This document shows, piece after piece, positions 1 through 9,036 of a stretch of 64,000 bases of DNA. The notes beneath the pieces are model-generated. The model was not told the origin of the DNA. It did not search any database and was given only the letters and a program-made list of their open reading frames with translations. The translations under genes were made by a program, and so were the position numbers. Each line of letters opens with the position of its first letter. The first letter of the stretch is position 1. This DNA comes from Sphingomicrobium sediminis. Its GTDB lineage: Bacteria; Pseudomonadota; Alphaproteobacteria; Sphingomonadales; Sphingomonadaceae. The DNA is taken from the NCBI RefSeq assembly GCF_023805295.1, contig NZ_JAMSHT010000001.1, positions 186,001 to 250,000 on the forward strand, read 5' to 3'.

Positions 1-1
1 G

Positions 2-886
2 CTGGTTGCCCTCGGTATCATCGTGGTGAAGGGCATCATCATCACCGGATTGGGCCGCGCCTTCGGGTTGAAGCCCTTCGGGGCATTGCGACTCGGGCTG
101 CTCTTGAGCCAGGCGGGCGAATTCGGGTTCGTCCTGTTGGCGGCGGCGATGGGCGCGCAGTTGGTGGCCAACGAGGCGGTGTCGCTTTTCGGGGCAGTGA
201 TCACGCTGACCATGGCTTCGACGCCCTTCCTGATGATGCTGATCGACCGGCTGGAAGCGCGGCAGGAAAGCAAAGGCGAGCGCGAGGGGCCGGAAAAGGC
301 GCCCGACCGCAAGGTGATCGTGGTTGGCTATGGTCGCTTTGGCCAGACGGTGAGCCAGATGCTGATGGCCAAGAAGATCGGTGTGACGCTGATCGACAAG
401 GATGCCGACATGATCGACCGCGCCGGCGAATTCGGTTTCAAGGTCTATTACGGCAATGGCACGCATCTCGACCTCTTGCGCACGGCAGGGGCGGAGCAGG
501 CGCGGGCGATCCTCTATTGCTGCGACAAGCAGGACATCACCAAGGAAGCATTGGAAAGCGTCGCCGAGGCATTTCCGCAAGCGGCGCTGATGGTTCGCAG
601 CTTCGACCGCCTGCACAGTCTTGAACTGGACGGCGTCGATCTGGCCTTCTGCATTCGCGAATTGTTCGAGAGCGCGGTACTCATGGGCAAGGCGGCGCTC
701 ACCGAACTCGGTTTTTCCGAAGACGAAGCGCGCAAGGTTGAGGCCGCTTATCGCCAACGGGACTCGGAGAGGCTGGAACGACAGAGCGAGACTGGCGACA
801 TGCACGCCGCCAAGGATCGCATGTTCACCGAAAATGACTCCATGAGCGAGGACGAGGCCTCAGAGGCTGCGGAGAAACCCGCCTAG
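2..886 (+). CDS. Kef-type monovalent cation:proton antiporter, C-terminal part (5' truncated by window edge)
   Basis: The reading frame is open from the left edge, so the start lies outside the window. About 294 residues are visible. They begin in the last membrane helices of a CPA2-type Na+/H+ exchanger domain, with the glycine-rich segment LLSQAGEFGFVLLAAAMG. A charged linker follows, then a cytoplasmic TrkA-N (RCK) Rossmann domain opening with VIVVGYGRFGQ, where GYGRFG is the dinucleotide-binding loop. The end is an acidic tail. This order matches KefB/KefC glutathione-gated potassium efflux antiporters of the inner membrane, which acidify the cytoplasm during electrophile stress. The KefB and KefC subtypes cannot be told apart here. 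The last 27 bases overlap the end of convergent aroB. Confidence 0.88.
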   Translation: MVALGIIVVKGIIITGLGRAFGLKPFGALRLGLLLSQAGEFGFVLLAAAMGAQLVANEAVSLFGAVITLTMASTPFLMMLIDRLEARQESKGEREGPEKAPDRKVIVVGYGRFGQTVSQMLMAKKIGVTLIDKDADMIDRAGEFGFKVYYGNGTHLDLLRTAGAEQARAILYCCDKQDITKEALESVAEAFPQAALMVRSFDRLHSLELDGVDLAFCIRELFESAVLMGKAALTELGFSEDEARKVEAAYRQRDSERLERQSETGDMHAAKDRMFTENDSMSEDEASEAAEKPA

Positions 887-1933
887 TTCGGCCTCGGCGA
901 CGTCGGTTGCCATGAAGGCATCGCCAATGTCGCGCAGCAGGATGAGGCGGATTTCGCCGCGCTCATTCTTCTTGTCATGCAGCATGGGGTCGAGAAGGTC
1001 GCTGCCACGACCAGCCAAGCCTGCATCGTCGAGGCTCGTGGGCAGGCCGATGGCGCGAAAGTCGGCTGCGACCTTCTCCGCAATGTCACTCGCATGGCCC
1101 TGCGCTTCGGAGAAACGGGCGGCGAGGACCATGCCGATGGCGACGGCCTCGCCGTGCAGCACGGTGCCGAGGCCGGCGATGCTCTCGATCGCGTGGCCGA
1201 ACGTGTGGCCGAGATTGAGCAGCGCGCGCCGGCCGGTTCGGTCTTCAAGGTCGCCGCGGACATAGCTTGCCTTGGCCTCGACTGCGGTGGCGATGGCGCG
1301 CGCGGCGGCGTCAGCATTATGGTCGCGTAGGGATTTGCCGCCTTCCGAGACCAGCCAATCGTAGAATTTTCGATCGCCGATCAAGCCATATTTCACGGTT
1401 TCGGCGAGGCCCGCCGTGACTTCGCGTTCGTCCAACGTCGCGAGCAAGGCCGGATCGGCGATGACGGCGGCGGGCGGGTGGAAGGCGCCGACGAGGTTTT
1501 TCTGGCCCTCGGCATCGATCGCAGTCTTGCCGCCGACGCTACTGTCGACCTGCGCGAGTAGGGTGGTCGGCACCTGGATGACGGGTGTCCCGCGACGATA
1601 GAGGGCAGCGGCCAGTCCGGTAAGGTCGCCGACTGCACCGCCACCGAACGCGATGATCGGTTCGTCGCGTTGCTGATTTCGGGCGGCGAGAAAGGCGATG
1701 GTCGCCTGCAGATGCTCCCAAGTCTTGCCAGCCTCGCCGCGTGGCAGGAGGTGCGTGTCGACCGGCGCGATCGCGGCAAGCTTATCGCCGTGCAGGTCCC
1801 AGATGTGCGGGTCGCTGATGCAGGCAAGCGGGCGAGCGGTGGGCAGGTCGAGTTCGGCCAAGCCGGAATCGAGGGCGCCGACGCGGACTTTGTAGGTCGC
1901 GCCGGGCTTGCCCGGAACGTCGAGACGGATCAT
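860..1933 (-). CDS. aroB: 3-dehydroquinate synthase
   Basis: AroB converts DAHP to 3-dehydroquinate, the second step of the shikimate pathway, in the cytoplasm using NAD+ and a divalent metal. The 357-residue length is normal. The nucleotide loop GGGAVGDLTG lies near residues 97-106. Likely metal ligands are Glu178 (in LAETVKYG), His243 or His247 (GHTFGHAIE) and His260 (LHGEAV). The ATG at 1931-1933 overlaps the TGA of upstream aroK (ATGA), so the two shikimate genes are translationally coupled. The stop lies inside the end of the convergent antiporter gene. Confidence 0.97.
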   Translation of the reverse strand: MIRLDVPGKPGATYKVRVGALDSGLAELDLPTARPLACISDPHIWDLHGDKLAAIAPVDTHLLPRGEAGKTWEHLQATIAFLAARNQQRDEPIIAFGGGAVGDLTGLAAALYRRGTPVIQVPTTLLAQVDSSVGGKTAIDAEGQKNLVGAFHPPAAVIADPALLATLDEREVTAGLAETVKYGLIGDRKFYDWLVSEGGKSLRDHNADAAARAIATAVEAKASYVRGDLEDRTGRRALLNLGHTFGHAIESIAGLGTVLHGEAVAIGMVLAARFSEAQGHASDIAEKVAADFRAIGLPTSLDDAGLAGRGSDLLDPMLHDKKNERGEIRLILLRDIGDAFMATDVAEAELGGFLRSL

Positions 1934-2469
1934 GCGAGATGCTCCTCCAGCGCGGCGATGATGGCGTCGACGACATTGCCATGCGCCTGATTGGCACTCC
2001 TGACACGCAAATGCGCTTCCGCATAGGCATCGCGGCGCTCATTCATGAGCCGCTCCAGCGTCTCGGCGCGGTCCCCGTCGCGCAGCAGCGGGCGGGTATC
2101 GCGGCGACCGGTGCGCTCGGCGAGAACGGCGACGGGTGCATCGAGCCAAACGGTAATGCATTTCTCGTTGAGCAAGTGGCGCGTGCCGGGGTCGACGAAG
2201 GCGCCACCGCCCGTGGCGATGACCTGGACATCGCCCTCGGCAAGTCGCGCGACGAGGCGACGTTCGCCGTCGCGAAACTCGCGCTCGCCGAAACGCTCGA
2301 ACATTTCCGCGGCGCTGTAGCCCGAGGCATCTTCGATCGCATGGTCGCTGTCGGTGAAGGGCAGGCCGAGCCGCCGCGCCAGCCTGCGCCCGACGGTCGA
2401 CTTGCCCGCGCCCATGAGGCCGACAAGCACGATCGAGCGATCGAGACGATGGACGAGCGGATGCTGCAT
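1930..2469 (-). CDS. aroK: shikimate kinase
   Basis: AroK phosphorylates shikimate with ATP, the fifth step of the shikimate pathway. The protein has 179 residues. It shows the P-loop GLMGAGKST at residues 17-25, the shikimate-binding DSDHAIE motif, a GGGAF loop, and the Arg-rich lid RRDTRPLL. The frame stays open far upstream, but the family consensus begins just after MQHPLVHRLD, so the ATG at 2467-2469 is chosen. A longer product would read antisense into the opposite gene. It forms an operon with aroB (4-base overlap) and diverges from the small membrane protein gene 45 bases away. Confidence 0.95.
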   Translation of the reverse strand: MQHPLVHRLDRSIVLVGLMGAGKSTVGRRLARRLGLPFTDSDHAIEDASGYSAAEMFERFGEREFRDGERRLVARLAEGDVQVIATGGGAFVDPGTRHLLNEKCITVWLDAPVAVLAERTGRRDTRPLLRDGDRAETLERLMNERRDAYAEAHLRVRSANQAHGNVVDAIIAALEEHLA

Positions 2470-2514
2470 CTTGGGGGCTATACTGTCTCGTCGCGCTAAG
2501 GCAAAAGCCAAAGC

Positions 2515-2679
2515 ATGATTGGACAAAAGAAGAAAAAGGGACCGGGCAAGGCGATCGCGGTGGTCCTGATCCTCCTCGTGCTGCTGGTCGGCGGTCTGTT
2601 TTTCCTGTCGGGCCAGGCGGGAGAAGTCCCGATGGAGACGATCGAGGAAGAAGTGAGCCTGGGCGATGGCGAGGCGTAA
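2515..2679 (+). CDS. small single-pass membrane protein of unknown function
   Basis: This is a 54-residue frame. It starts with a basic segment (MIGQKKKKGPGK), then has one strongly hydrophobic helix at about residues 13-32 (AIAVVLILLVLLVGGLFFLS), and ends with an acidic tail (ETIEEEVSLGDGEA). That pattern predicts an inner-membrane protein with its N-terminus in the cytoplasm. Its last 14 bases overlap the start of the next gene, which suggests coupled translation. It diverges from aroK. The family is not recognised. The hydrophobic core, the charge pattern and the overlap are the reasons to believe it is real. Confidence 0.6.
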   Translation: MIGQKKKKGPGKAIAVVLILLVLLVGGLFFLSGQAGEVPMETIEEEVSLGDGEA

Positions 2680-4435
2680 GCGCGCCTTTCTCGCCGGGGG
2701 AATTGCGGTCGTTGCGCTGAGCGGCGCGCTGTTGGCGCAAGAGGCGCCCGAATCGCTGCTGCCGCCTGGGTTCGACCAGCCGGTCACGCCGACACCAGCG
2801 CCGGCTCCCACGCCCGCGCCGACGCCTGCACCTGCCCCGCAGCCGGAAGAGGCAGCGGACGAGGAAGAGGAGCAGGATAGCGACGAAATCGAAGAAGCCG
2901 AGGAAGCTGAAGAGGCGGATGCGGCGCAGGATAATGAGCGGGTCGCTGCTGGCGAGGGCCCGCTGACGCTGCCGGGCGAGGCGCCCTGGGGCACGGTTAC
3001 CGGCATTTATCACAAGACGTTGATGCGCAGCCTGGAGGCGCCGATCGCATCGCGCTGGGCGCATATCGGCCTTCGCAACGCGTTGCTGGCACCGGCTGCG
3101 TTGCCGCAAGGTTTGGAATCGCAGGATTGGCGGGCGGAGCGCGCCTGGCTGTTACTGCGCATGGGCGAGGCCGATGCGGCACGGCTGATGCTCGCGGGAA
3201 CCGATTCCGAGGACTATTCGGCCAAATTGGCGCAGGTGGCGTTGCAAGTTGCGTTGGCGACCTCCGACCCGGCGGCCATGTGTCCCGTCGCACCGACGCT
3301 CGACGATGCGGAGCCCGATGCGGAGCCGCTGGTGGAAGCCATCTGTTCGGCGCTGTCGGCGGAGCCTGAAATCGCCTCCGACCGCATCTCGCGGGCGCGG
3401 CGCGCGGCAAAATTCGAGAATATCGATTTGGCGCTGGTCGACAAGCTGGTCGGTGCGGGGGAGGGCTCGCGGCGTGCGGTGACGCTGGAATGGGAGCCGG
3501 TCGATCGGCTGGACAGCTGGCGCTACGGCCTTGCCACCTCGACCGGGGTGATGCCGCCGGCACGCCTGATGGATGCGGCGCGGCCTCGTGTTCGGGCATG
3601 GCTGGCGCGGGCGCCTTTGATTGCGCCCGGCGATCGCCTGCCGTCGGCGCGGATCGCTGCAGGGATGGGTGTGTTTTCGGGCCAGGCGCTGCGCGATCTC
3701 TATTCGCAGCATTATGATGCGCTGCCGCCAGAGGAAATTGGCGGCACCGATGCGCTGCGCCTGCGCCGCGCGGCGACGCTCACGGATATTGGCGACAAGC
3801 GCGAAGCGCTGCGGACGTTCTGGGACATTGGTGAGGATACACCATATGAACGGCTCGCCTCGCTGTCGGCGACCGCGTCAATCGCGGCGCGGCTCATGCC
3901 TTCGGAGGAATGGGCCGACGATGTCGACCGGATCGTCGCGTCCTTGCTGACAGCAGGATTGGTCGACCGCGCGATGCGGTGGATCCCGATTGTCGAGCAA
4001 ATGGACGGTGACGAGGCCGATGCGGCCTGGGCGCAACTGGCGCTGGCGCGCGACCTGCCTGAAAATGCCATGATCGATGCCGAGCGTGTCGAAGATTATG
4101 TCGGGCGCAATGAAGGCGTTCGTGCGCAGATGCTGCTCGCGGCGCTGGATGGGTTGGGGCGGCTCGATCCCGAGCGCCGTGATGATCTTTCGCGGTCGGC
4201 GGACGTGGATCTCGACCTTACGACGGGACTGACGCGCCAGATCGACCTGGCGGCACAGCGCAGCGAGGCTGGGACGGTGATGTTGTTAGCAGCTTATGCG
4301 CTGCAGGCTGACCGGATCGAGAATGTCTCTCCCATCTATCTGGCGCATCTGCTCGCGGCATTGCGGGTGACAGGGCAGGATTTCATGGCGCGGATGATTG
4401 CTGCGGAAGCGATTTCGCGAATCGGGGATGCATAG
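2666..4435 (+). CDS. exported protein of unknown function, Pro/Ala- and acid-rich N-terminus
   Basis: This 589-residue protein has a Sec-type signal (MARRKRAFLAGGIAVVALSG, with likely cleavage after ALLA). Next come a (TPAPAP)-type low-complexity linker at about residues 40-65 and a run of Glu/Asp to about residue 95. The rest, from about residue 105 to the end, is almost entirely alanine- and leucine-rich helix and looks like helical repeats of the TPR or Sel1 kind, though no consensus repeat can be pinned down. A periplasmic scaffold or assembly role is possible but unproven. It overlaps the small membrane protein gene upstream (14 bases) and xerD downstream (8 bases), so the three genes are probably cotranscribed. 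Confidence 0.8.
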   Translation: MARRKRAFLAGGIAVVALSGALLAQEAPESLLPPGFDQPVTPTPAPAPTPAPTPAPAPQPEEAADEEEEQDSDEIEEAEEAEEADAAQDNERVAAGEGPLTLPGEAPWGTVTGIYHKTLMRSLEAPIASRWAHIGLRNALLAPAALPQGLESQDWRAERAWLLLRMGEADAARLMLAGTDSEDYSAKLAQVALQVALATSDPAAMCPVAPTLDDAEPDAEPLVEAICSALSAEPEIASDRISRARRAAKFENIDLALVDKLVGAGEGSRRAVTLEWEPVDRLDSWRYGLATSTGVMPPARLMDAARPRVRAWLARAPLIAPGDRLPSARIAAGMGVFSGQALRDLYSQHYDALPPEEIGGTDALRLRRAATLTDIGDKREALRTFWDIGEDTPYERLASLSATASIAARLMPSEEWADDVDRIVASLLTAGLVDRAMRWIPIVEQMDGDEADAAWAQLALARDLPENAMIDAERVEDYVGRNEGVRAQMLLAALDGLGRLDPERRDDLSRSADVDLDLTTGLTRQIDLAAQRSEAGTVMLLAAYALQADRIENVSPIYLAHLLAALRVTGQDFMARMIAAEAISRIGDA

Positions 4436-5312
4436 CGACGACAAGGCGCTGGTCGACCGGTTTCTCGACATGCTCGCCGCCGAGGCGGGGGCGTCCAAAC
4501 ATACGCTGGCGGCGTATCGGGGCGACCTGAAGGCAGCGGCGGAAGCGCTGGGTTCGCCGATTGGCGAGGCGGATGCGGATGCGCTCGGGCAGTTGGCGGG
4601 GGCATGGTCGGGTGTTGCTGCGTCGACCCTGGCGCGGCGGGCATCGGCATTGCGACGCTTCTACGGTTTCCTGTTCGAAGAAGGCCTGCGGGCGGATGAT
4701 CCGTCGGCAGCGCTGCCGCGGCCCAAAATCAAGCGACCTTTGCCGCGTCTGTTGTCGCGCGAAGAAGTCGCCTCGATGCTGGAGGAAGCGGACGCGCGTG
4801 CGGGGAGCGGTAAACCGTCGAGCGCGCGCGATCTGGCGTTGCTGGAATTGCTCTACGGGTCGGGGTTGCGGGCGAGCGAAGTCGTATCGCTGCCGCGCGG
4901 ATCGGTGCGACCGAGCGAGCCTTTTCTCATCCTGCGGGGGAAGGGCGAGAAAGAGCGGCTGGTGCCGATTTCCGATCGAGCCCACGCGGCCATTGCGGCA
5001 TGGGTGAAGGTGGCCCCTCAAAGCCGCTGGCTGTTCCCGGGCGGCAAGACGCATTTGTCGCGCGTTCGCCTGTTCCAGATCGTGCGCGCAATGGCCGCGC
5101 AGGCGGGGATCGCGCCCGAACGGGTCAGCCCGCATGTCCTTCGCCACGCCTTTGCCACGCACATGCTGGAGGGCGGCGCCGACCTGCGCACGCTGCAGGC
5201 GCTGCTGGGGCATGCCGACATCGCGACGACGCAAATCTATACGCATGTCGACAGTCGCCGGCTGGTCGACCTCGTCAACCAGCGCCATCCGCTGGCGCGC
5301 GGGAGTGATTGA
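4428..5312 (+). CDS. xerD: site-specific tyrosine recombinase XerD
   Basis: XerD works with XerC at the dif site to resolve chromosome dimers. The protein has 294 residues from the ATG at 4428. An N-terminal SAM-like core-binding domain covers about residues 5-90. The catalytic domain shows the first Arg in SGLRASEVVSL, the Lys in RGKGEKERLVP, HVLRHAF (HxxR), LGHADIATT, and the nucleophile Tyr in IYTHV. A start ten residues earlier is possible, but it would overlap the previous gene by 38 rather than 8 bases. XerC and XerD are hard to separate by eye. Neighbourhood with aroK-aroB and accA fits alphaproteobacterial xerD. Confidence 0.9.
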   Translation: MHSDDKALVDRFLDMLAAEAGASKHTLAAYRGDLKAAAEALGSPIGEADADALGQLAGAWSGVAASTLARRASALRRFYGFLFEEGLRADDPSAALPRPKIKRPLPRLLSREEVASMLEEADARAGSGKPSSARDLALLELLYGSGLRASEVVSLPRGSVRPSEPFLILRGKGEKERLVPISDRAHAAIAAWVKVAPQSRWLFPGGKTHLSRVRLFQIVRAMAAQAGIAPERVSPHVLRHAFATHMLEGGADLRTLQALLGHADIATTQIYTHVDSRRLVDLVNQRHPLARGSD

Positions 5313-5349
5313 CGCCGGGTAAGGGAGGGCGCTAGGCGCTACGGCCAAG

Positions 5350-6291
5350 ATGAACAGCTTTCTCGATTTCGAACGGCCCATTGCCGAACTGGAAAACCGC
5401 GTCTCCGAATTGCGCGACACTGCCGACAATGGCGATGTCGACCTTTCGGCGGAAATTCGTCGTCTCGAGGTAAAGGCGCGCAAGCTCCTTTCCGAGACCT
5501 ACAAGAAATTGACGCCGTGGCAGAAGACGCAGGTCGCGCGCCATCCGGAGCGTCCGCACTTCAAGGATTATGTCGCGGGCATTGCCGAGGGTTTCGTGCC
5601 GCTGGCTGGCGACCGCAATTTTGCCGAAGATGCCGCCATCGTCGGCGGGCTGGCGCGGATCGATGGCCGCAAGGTGATGCTGATCGGGCATGAAAAGGGC
5701 TCGGACACGGCAAGCCGCCTCAAGCATAATTTCGGGATGGCCAAGCCCGAGGGCTATCGCAAGGCGATCCGCATGATGCAGCTTGCCGACCGTTTCGGGC
5801 TTCCGGTGGTGACGCTTGTCGATACGCCGGGTGCGTTTCCGGGCGTGCAGGCCGAAGAACGCGGCCAGGCCGAGGCGATTGCGCGGGCGACCGAACAGTG
5901 CCTTGCGCTAGGCGTGCCGATGGTCGCGACGATCGTCGGCGAAGGCGGTTCGGGCGGCGCCGTGGCCATTGCAGCGGCCAATCGCGTGCTGATGTATGAG
6001 CATGCCGTCTATTCGGTGATCTCGCCCGAGGGCTGCGCCTCGATCCTGTGGCGCACCGCCGACAAGGCTGCCGACGCTGCCGAGGCGATGCGGATCACGG
6101 CAGGACACCTCAAGGAATTGGGTGTGGTCGACCGGATCGTGCAGGAGCCGCTGGGCGGCGCTCATCGCGACCATGCCAAGGCCTATTCCTACCTCAAGGC
6201 CGCGATCGTCGAGGAATTGGACGGTCTCGATGGCATGGGCCGCAACGCATTGGTCCAGCAACGCCGGCAAAAATTCCTCGCGATGAACTGA
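5350..6291 (+). CDS. accA: acetyl-CoA carboxylase, carboxyltransferase subunit alpha
   Basis: With AccD, AccA transfers the carboxyl group from biotin to acetyl-CoA to give malonyl-CoA, the committed step of fatty-acid synthesis in the cytoplasm. The 313 residues match the family length. The N-terminal [15 protein letters not shown] helix, [12 protein letters not shown], the crotonase-fold segment [12 protein letters not shown] and the oxyanion region [17 protein letters not shown] are all characteristic. It starts 37 bases after xerD and ends about 100 bases before the M48 lipoprotein gene, which appears to have its own promoter. Confidence 0.97.
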   Translation: MNSFLDFERPIAELENRVSELRDTADNGDVDLSAEIRRLEVKARKLLSETYKKLTPWQKTQVARHPERPHFKDYVAGIAEGFVPLAGDRNFAEDAAIVGGLARIDGRKVMLIGHEKGSDTASRLKHNFGMAKPEGYRKAIRMMQLADRFGLPVVTLVDTPGAFPGVQAEERGQAEAIARATEQCLALGVPMVATIVGEGGSGGAVAIAAANRVLMYEHAVYSVISPEGCASILWRTADKAADAAEAMRITAGHLKELGVVDRIVQEPLGGAHRDHAKAYSYLKAAIVEELDGLDGMGRNALVQQRRQKFLAMN

Positions 6292-6313
6292 GCCCGGCGC
6301 GCGTTTCATCATC

Positions 6314-6339
6314 GGAACGAAAGTCGCGTTCCTTCGGTT
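6314..6339 (+). promoter_or_regulatory. EcfG-type general stress promoter candidate
   Basis: The sequence shows GGAAC at 6314-6318, a 17-base spacer, and GGTT at 6336-6339. The alphaproteobacterial general-stress sigma factor EcfG recognises GGAAC, 16-17 bases, then CGTT, so this matches in all but one position. It lies about 57 bases upstream of the M48 lipoprotein peptidase ATG, in the only intergenic gap available for that gene's promoter. Confidence 0.5.
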
Positions 6340-6395
6340 GGGGCTGTGAAGATGCGCTTCTGGCGCAGCGTCACGTCAATTGCCGGAGAAGTTCG

Positions 6396-7859
6396 ATGTC
6401 CAAGTTCACCCGACTGCTTACCATGTCCAGTGTGCTCGTACTGGCCTCATGTGCCACGCCGCAAGCGGACCCCGCCATTTCGCAGCAGGAGCGCCAGCTC
6501 GCGGTCGAAAACCACGACGCCATTGTAGCCGAATTCGGCGGTGCGCTTGGTGGGACGCTTGGCGCTTATGTCGAGCAGGTCGGTGACCGTGTCGCGATCC
6601 GTTCGGCGACGCCCAATGCTGCGGCTAATTACCGTTTCACCGTGCTCAACTCGCCGGTGGAGAATGCGTTCGCCATCCCAGGCGGTCATGTCTACATCAC
6701 GCGCGAGCTTATGGGCTTGATGGAAGACGAGGCCGAACTTGCCTTCGTGCTTGGTCACGAAGTCGGCCATATTGCCGCCGACCATAGCTCGACCAGGCAG
6801 GCGCGCGCGCAGAACAACTCGATCCTCGGCGTGCTGGGCGCGATCGTCGGCAGCGTTGTCGGCGGCGACGTCGGTGGTCTGCTGGCGCAGGGCGCACAGC
6901 AATATGCGCAGCTCAATACGCTGAGCTACAGCCGCGACCAGGAATATGAATCGGACACGCTCGGCATCGGCTACATGGCCGCGTCGGGCTATGACACGCT
7001 GGCAGCGGGCGGCATGTTGTCGTCGCTAGGCCAGGCATCGGCGCTGGAGTCGCGGGTGCAGGGCAATGATGCTCGCCAGACGCCCGAATGGGCGCGAACC
7101 CACCCCCTGTCGGAGAACCGCACGGCGCGCGCCAACCAGCTTGCACAGCAGACCGGCACTGCCGGGAGCGGTACGCGCAATCGCGATACCTTCCTGTCGC
7201 GGATCGACGGTATCTACGTCGATGACGATCCCGAACAGGGCATTGTCGATGGGCGGAGCTTCACCCATCCTGACCTGCGCTTCCAGTTCGTCGTGCCGAC
7301 GGGCTTCCGGATGCAAAACGGGACCCGTGCGGTGAATATTGCGGGCTCGTCCGGGCAGGCTATTTTCTCGACCGGCCAGTTTAACGGCAATCTCGATACC
7401 TATATCGGCCAAGTCATCCGCGGCATTGTTGGCGACCAGCAGCAGGTCAGCGTCCCGCAGCCGCGCGACACGACGATCAACGGCATTCCGGCGGCCTATA
7501 CGACCGCGCGGGTCAACACGAACAATGGCGCGGTGGATCTGTCAGTGATGGCATATCGCTGGGACAATGACACCGCCTATCATTTCGCGATGATCACGCA
7601 GGCGGGGCAGGGCATCGGTCCCTTCACCAGCATGGTGGATTCGCTGCGTCGGATTTCTTCGCAGGAAGCGGCCTCGATCCGTCCGCGCGTCATCGATGTG
7701 ATCACGGTGCGCAGCGGCGATACGATGCAGTCGTTGGCCAGTCGGATGGCGTACAACAATTACCAGCTGGAGCGGTTCATGGTGCTGAACTCGCTCGACA
7801 GCAACAGCCGGCTCCAGGCCGGGCAGAAGGTAAAGATTGTCGTTTACGGACAGCGCTAG
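6396..7859 (+). CDS. M48 family metalloprotease lipoprotein with C-terminal LysM-like region
   Basis: The protein has 487 residues. The signal peptide ends in a lipobox (VLVLASC, Cys at about residue 17), which predicts a lipid-anchored periplasmic protein. The M48 zinc site HEVGHIAADH follows at about residue 125, and the third ligand is probably in YSRDQEYESD. The C-terminal third has a separate domain ending in a LysM-like segment (VRSGDTMQSLAS ... LQAGQKVKIV). The family includes BepA/LoiP-type proteases of envelope quality control. The ATG at 6396 is chosen because GGAGAA precedes it and the signal peptide starts there, although the frame is open upstream. An EcfG-like promoter suggests stress induction. 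Confidence 0.9.
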   Translation: MSKFTRLLTMSSVLVLASCATPQADPAISQQERQLAVENHDAIVAEFGGALGGTLGAYVEQVGDRVAIRSATPNAAANYRFTVLNSPVENAFAIPGGHVYITRELMGLMEDEAELAFVLGHEVGHIAADHSSTRQARAQNNSILGVLGAIVGSVVGGDVGGLLAQGAQQYAQLNTLSYSRDQEYESDTLGIGYMAASGYDTLAAGGMLSSLGQASALESRVQGNDARQTPEWARTHPLSENRTARANQLAQQTGTAGSGTRNRDTFLSRIDGIYVDDDPEQGIVDGRSFTHPDLRFQFVVPTGFRMQNGTRAVNIAGSSGQAIFSTGQFNGNLDTYIGQVIRGIVGDQQQVSVPQPRDTTINGIPAAYTTARVNTNNGAVDLSVMAYRWDNDTAYHFAMITQAGQGIGPFTSMVDSLRRISSQEAASIRPRVIDVITVRSGDTMQSLASRMAYNNYQLERFMVLNSLDSNSRLQAGQKVKIVVYGQR

Positions 7860-7932
7860 GGAAGCGGTCCGTTCAACTTTCGGGATTGTGGCGAGCTAGC
7901 GGTTGTCCAGACCGCGGGCTCGTCGCATCGCC

Positions 7933-8112
7933 TTACAGGTAGGTGTTGGCGATATCCCCGAGATTACCCCACATGCCGCCCGAGCCGCCGCCTAGCTGCT
8001 TCATCGAGGCGATCAGGACGATCACGATCAACGAGACGATCAGTCCATATTCGACTGCCGTCGCGCCACGCTTGTCCTTGAAAAGGGTGCGCAAAAACAT
8101 ACGGATAGCCAC
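7933..8112 (-). CDS. Flp/Fap-type pilin
   Basis: This is the small major pilin of Tad/Flp type IVc pili. The conserved prepilin site and hydrophobic stretch KRGATAVEYGLIVSLIVIVL is present, including the G-x4-EY motif, and a Gly-rich tail follows. AAGGAGG lies six bases before the GTG at 8110-8112, which best fits ribosome spacing and gives 59 residues. In-frame ATGs at 8118, 8139 and 8094 are alternatives. No other tad gene is adjacent; cpaF lies about 45 kb away in this window. This may be an orphan pilin copy or a dispersed tad system. Confidence 0.85.
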   Translation of the reverse strand: MAIRMFLRTLFKDKRGATAVEYGLIVSLIVIVLIASMKQLGGGSGGMWGNLGDIANTYL

Positions 8113-8208
8113 TGCCATCCTCCTTCTGGTCTGGTCCACGCCATCGGGATTAAAGCCAAAGGGTTAAGGAAACCCCTGCGTGGAAGAGTTAACGAAGGGC
8201 TGACGCTG

Positions 8209-8994
8209 TTAGACCGGCGACGCGGGATTCCAGCCGGCAAAATGAAGCAGTTCGAACCGTTCGGTGACGCGGCCGTCGGTGTCAGCATCGGACAGAAATG
8301 CAAATTTTGCGGCCTTGTAGGCAGCCTTCCCGATTGGTCGGCGCGAGCGCTCGCGCAGGATGTTGGTGGTGCCCATGCCGCGAAGGTCCGCGACCAGTGA
8401 GGCGAGGTCGCCATAGCGGACGGAGACACGGTCAATATCCACTACCGGCATTGCATATCCCGCGCTCGCCAATAGCTGCGTCAGCGCTGGCGGATCGACA
8501 CGGGGATGAACGTGGGGCGAGGTTACGCCGGACACGCGGTCTGCTTCAATCATCGCATTGGCCAGCCGAGCCAGGGATTGGCCTCCGGGCATGACCCCGA
8601 CGAGCGGGCGATCCGGCTTCAACGCGAGGCGGAGGCGCAACAGGGTTTCCGGAAGCGGCTCGGCGGTGTCGAGCGTCCCGAGTGCGATGACGGCGTCGTA
8701 GGTGGCTGGTTCTACATCGAGTGTTGGCTCGCCAGCGCAACTGCCGCCCGATGCGGCTGCCGCGACGGGAGAGGGGTCAACAATGTCGAGGCGATCGAAC
8801 CGTTCGGCAAAGGGCTTGGCCAGTTCGGGCGACAAGAGCCCCACCACTAATGCGCGGTGCTTGTCGAACATCATCATGTCGAGCCGGTCGATGAGATCCT
8901 CGACCGCACGTTCGTGGAGGAAGGTGACGGGGCCGCCTCGCACCGCGCGGTCGCGGCGCAGTTGGCGCAGGTCGGGGTCGAACAGCTCGGGCAT
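8209..8994 (-). CDS. SAM-dependent methyltransferase (BioC/NDUFAF5-like)
   Basis: The protein has 261 residues from the ATG at 8992-8994. It opens with MPELFDPDLRQLRRDRA, a start typical of alphaproteobacterial relatives of mitochondrial NDUFAF5. A degenerate class I Rossmann core follows (HRALVVGLLSPELAKPF; YDAVIALGTLDT), then an NAMIEADRVSGVTSPHVHP region. The glycine motif is weakened (VVGLLSP in place of VLDLGCG), which is also common in that group. The substrate is unknown; a protein arginine hydroxylation or methylation role is only analogy. It diverges from comF with 42 bases between start codons, so their promoters must overlap. Confidence 0.75.
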   Translation of the reverse strand: MPELFDPDLRQLRRDRAVRGGPVTFLHERAVEDLIDRLDMMMFDKHRALVVGLLSPELAKPFAERFDRLDIVDPSPVAAAASGGSCAGEPTLDVEPATYDAVIALGTLDTAEPLPETLLRLRLALKPDRPLVGVMPGGQSLARLANAMIEADRVSGVTSPHVHPRVDPPALTQLLASAGYAMPVVDIDRVSVRYGDLASLVADLRGMGTTNILRERSRRPIGKAAYKAAKFAFLSDADTDGRVTERFELLHFAGWNPASPV

Positions 8995-9036
8995 CGGGCG
9001 GCTTGTGCAGTCCTGTGCGCGCTGCGACAAGGGGGC

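Noticed and set aside
2470-3006. N-terminal extension of shikimate kinase by about 180 residues
   Set aside because: The extension is Ser/Ala/Gly-rich shadow sequence opposite the exported-protein gene. The kinase consensus starts at the ATG ending at 2469.
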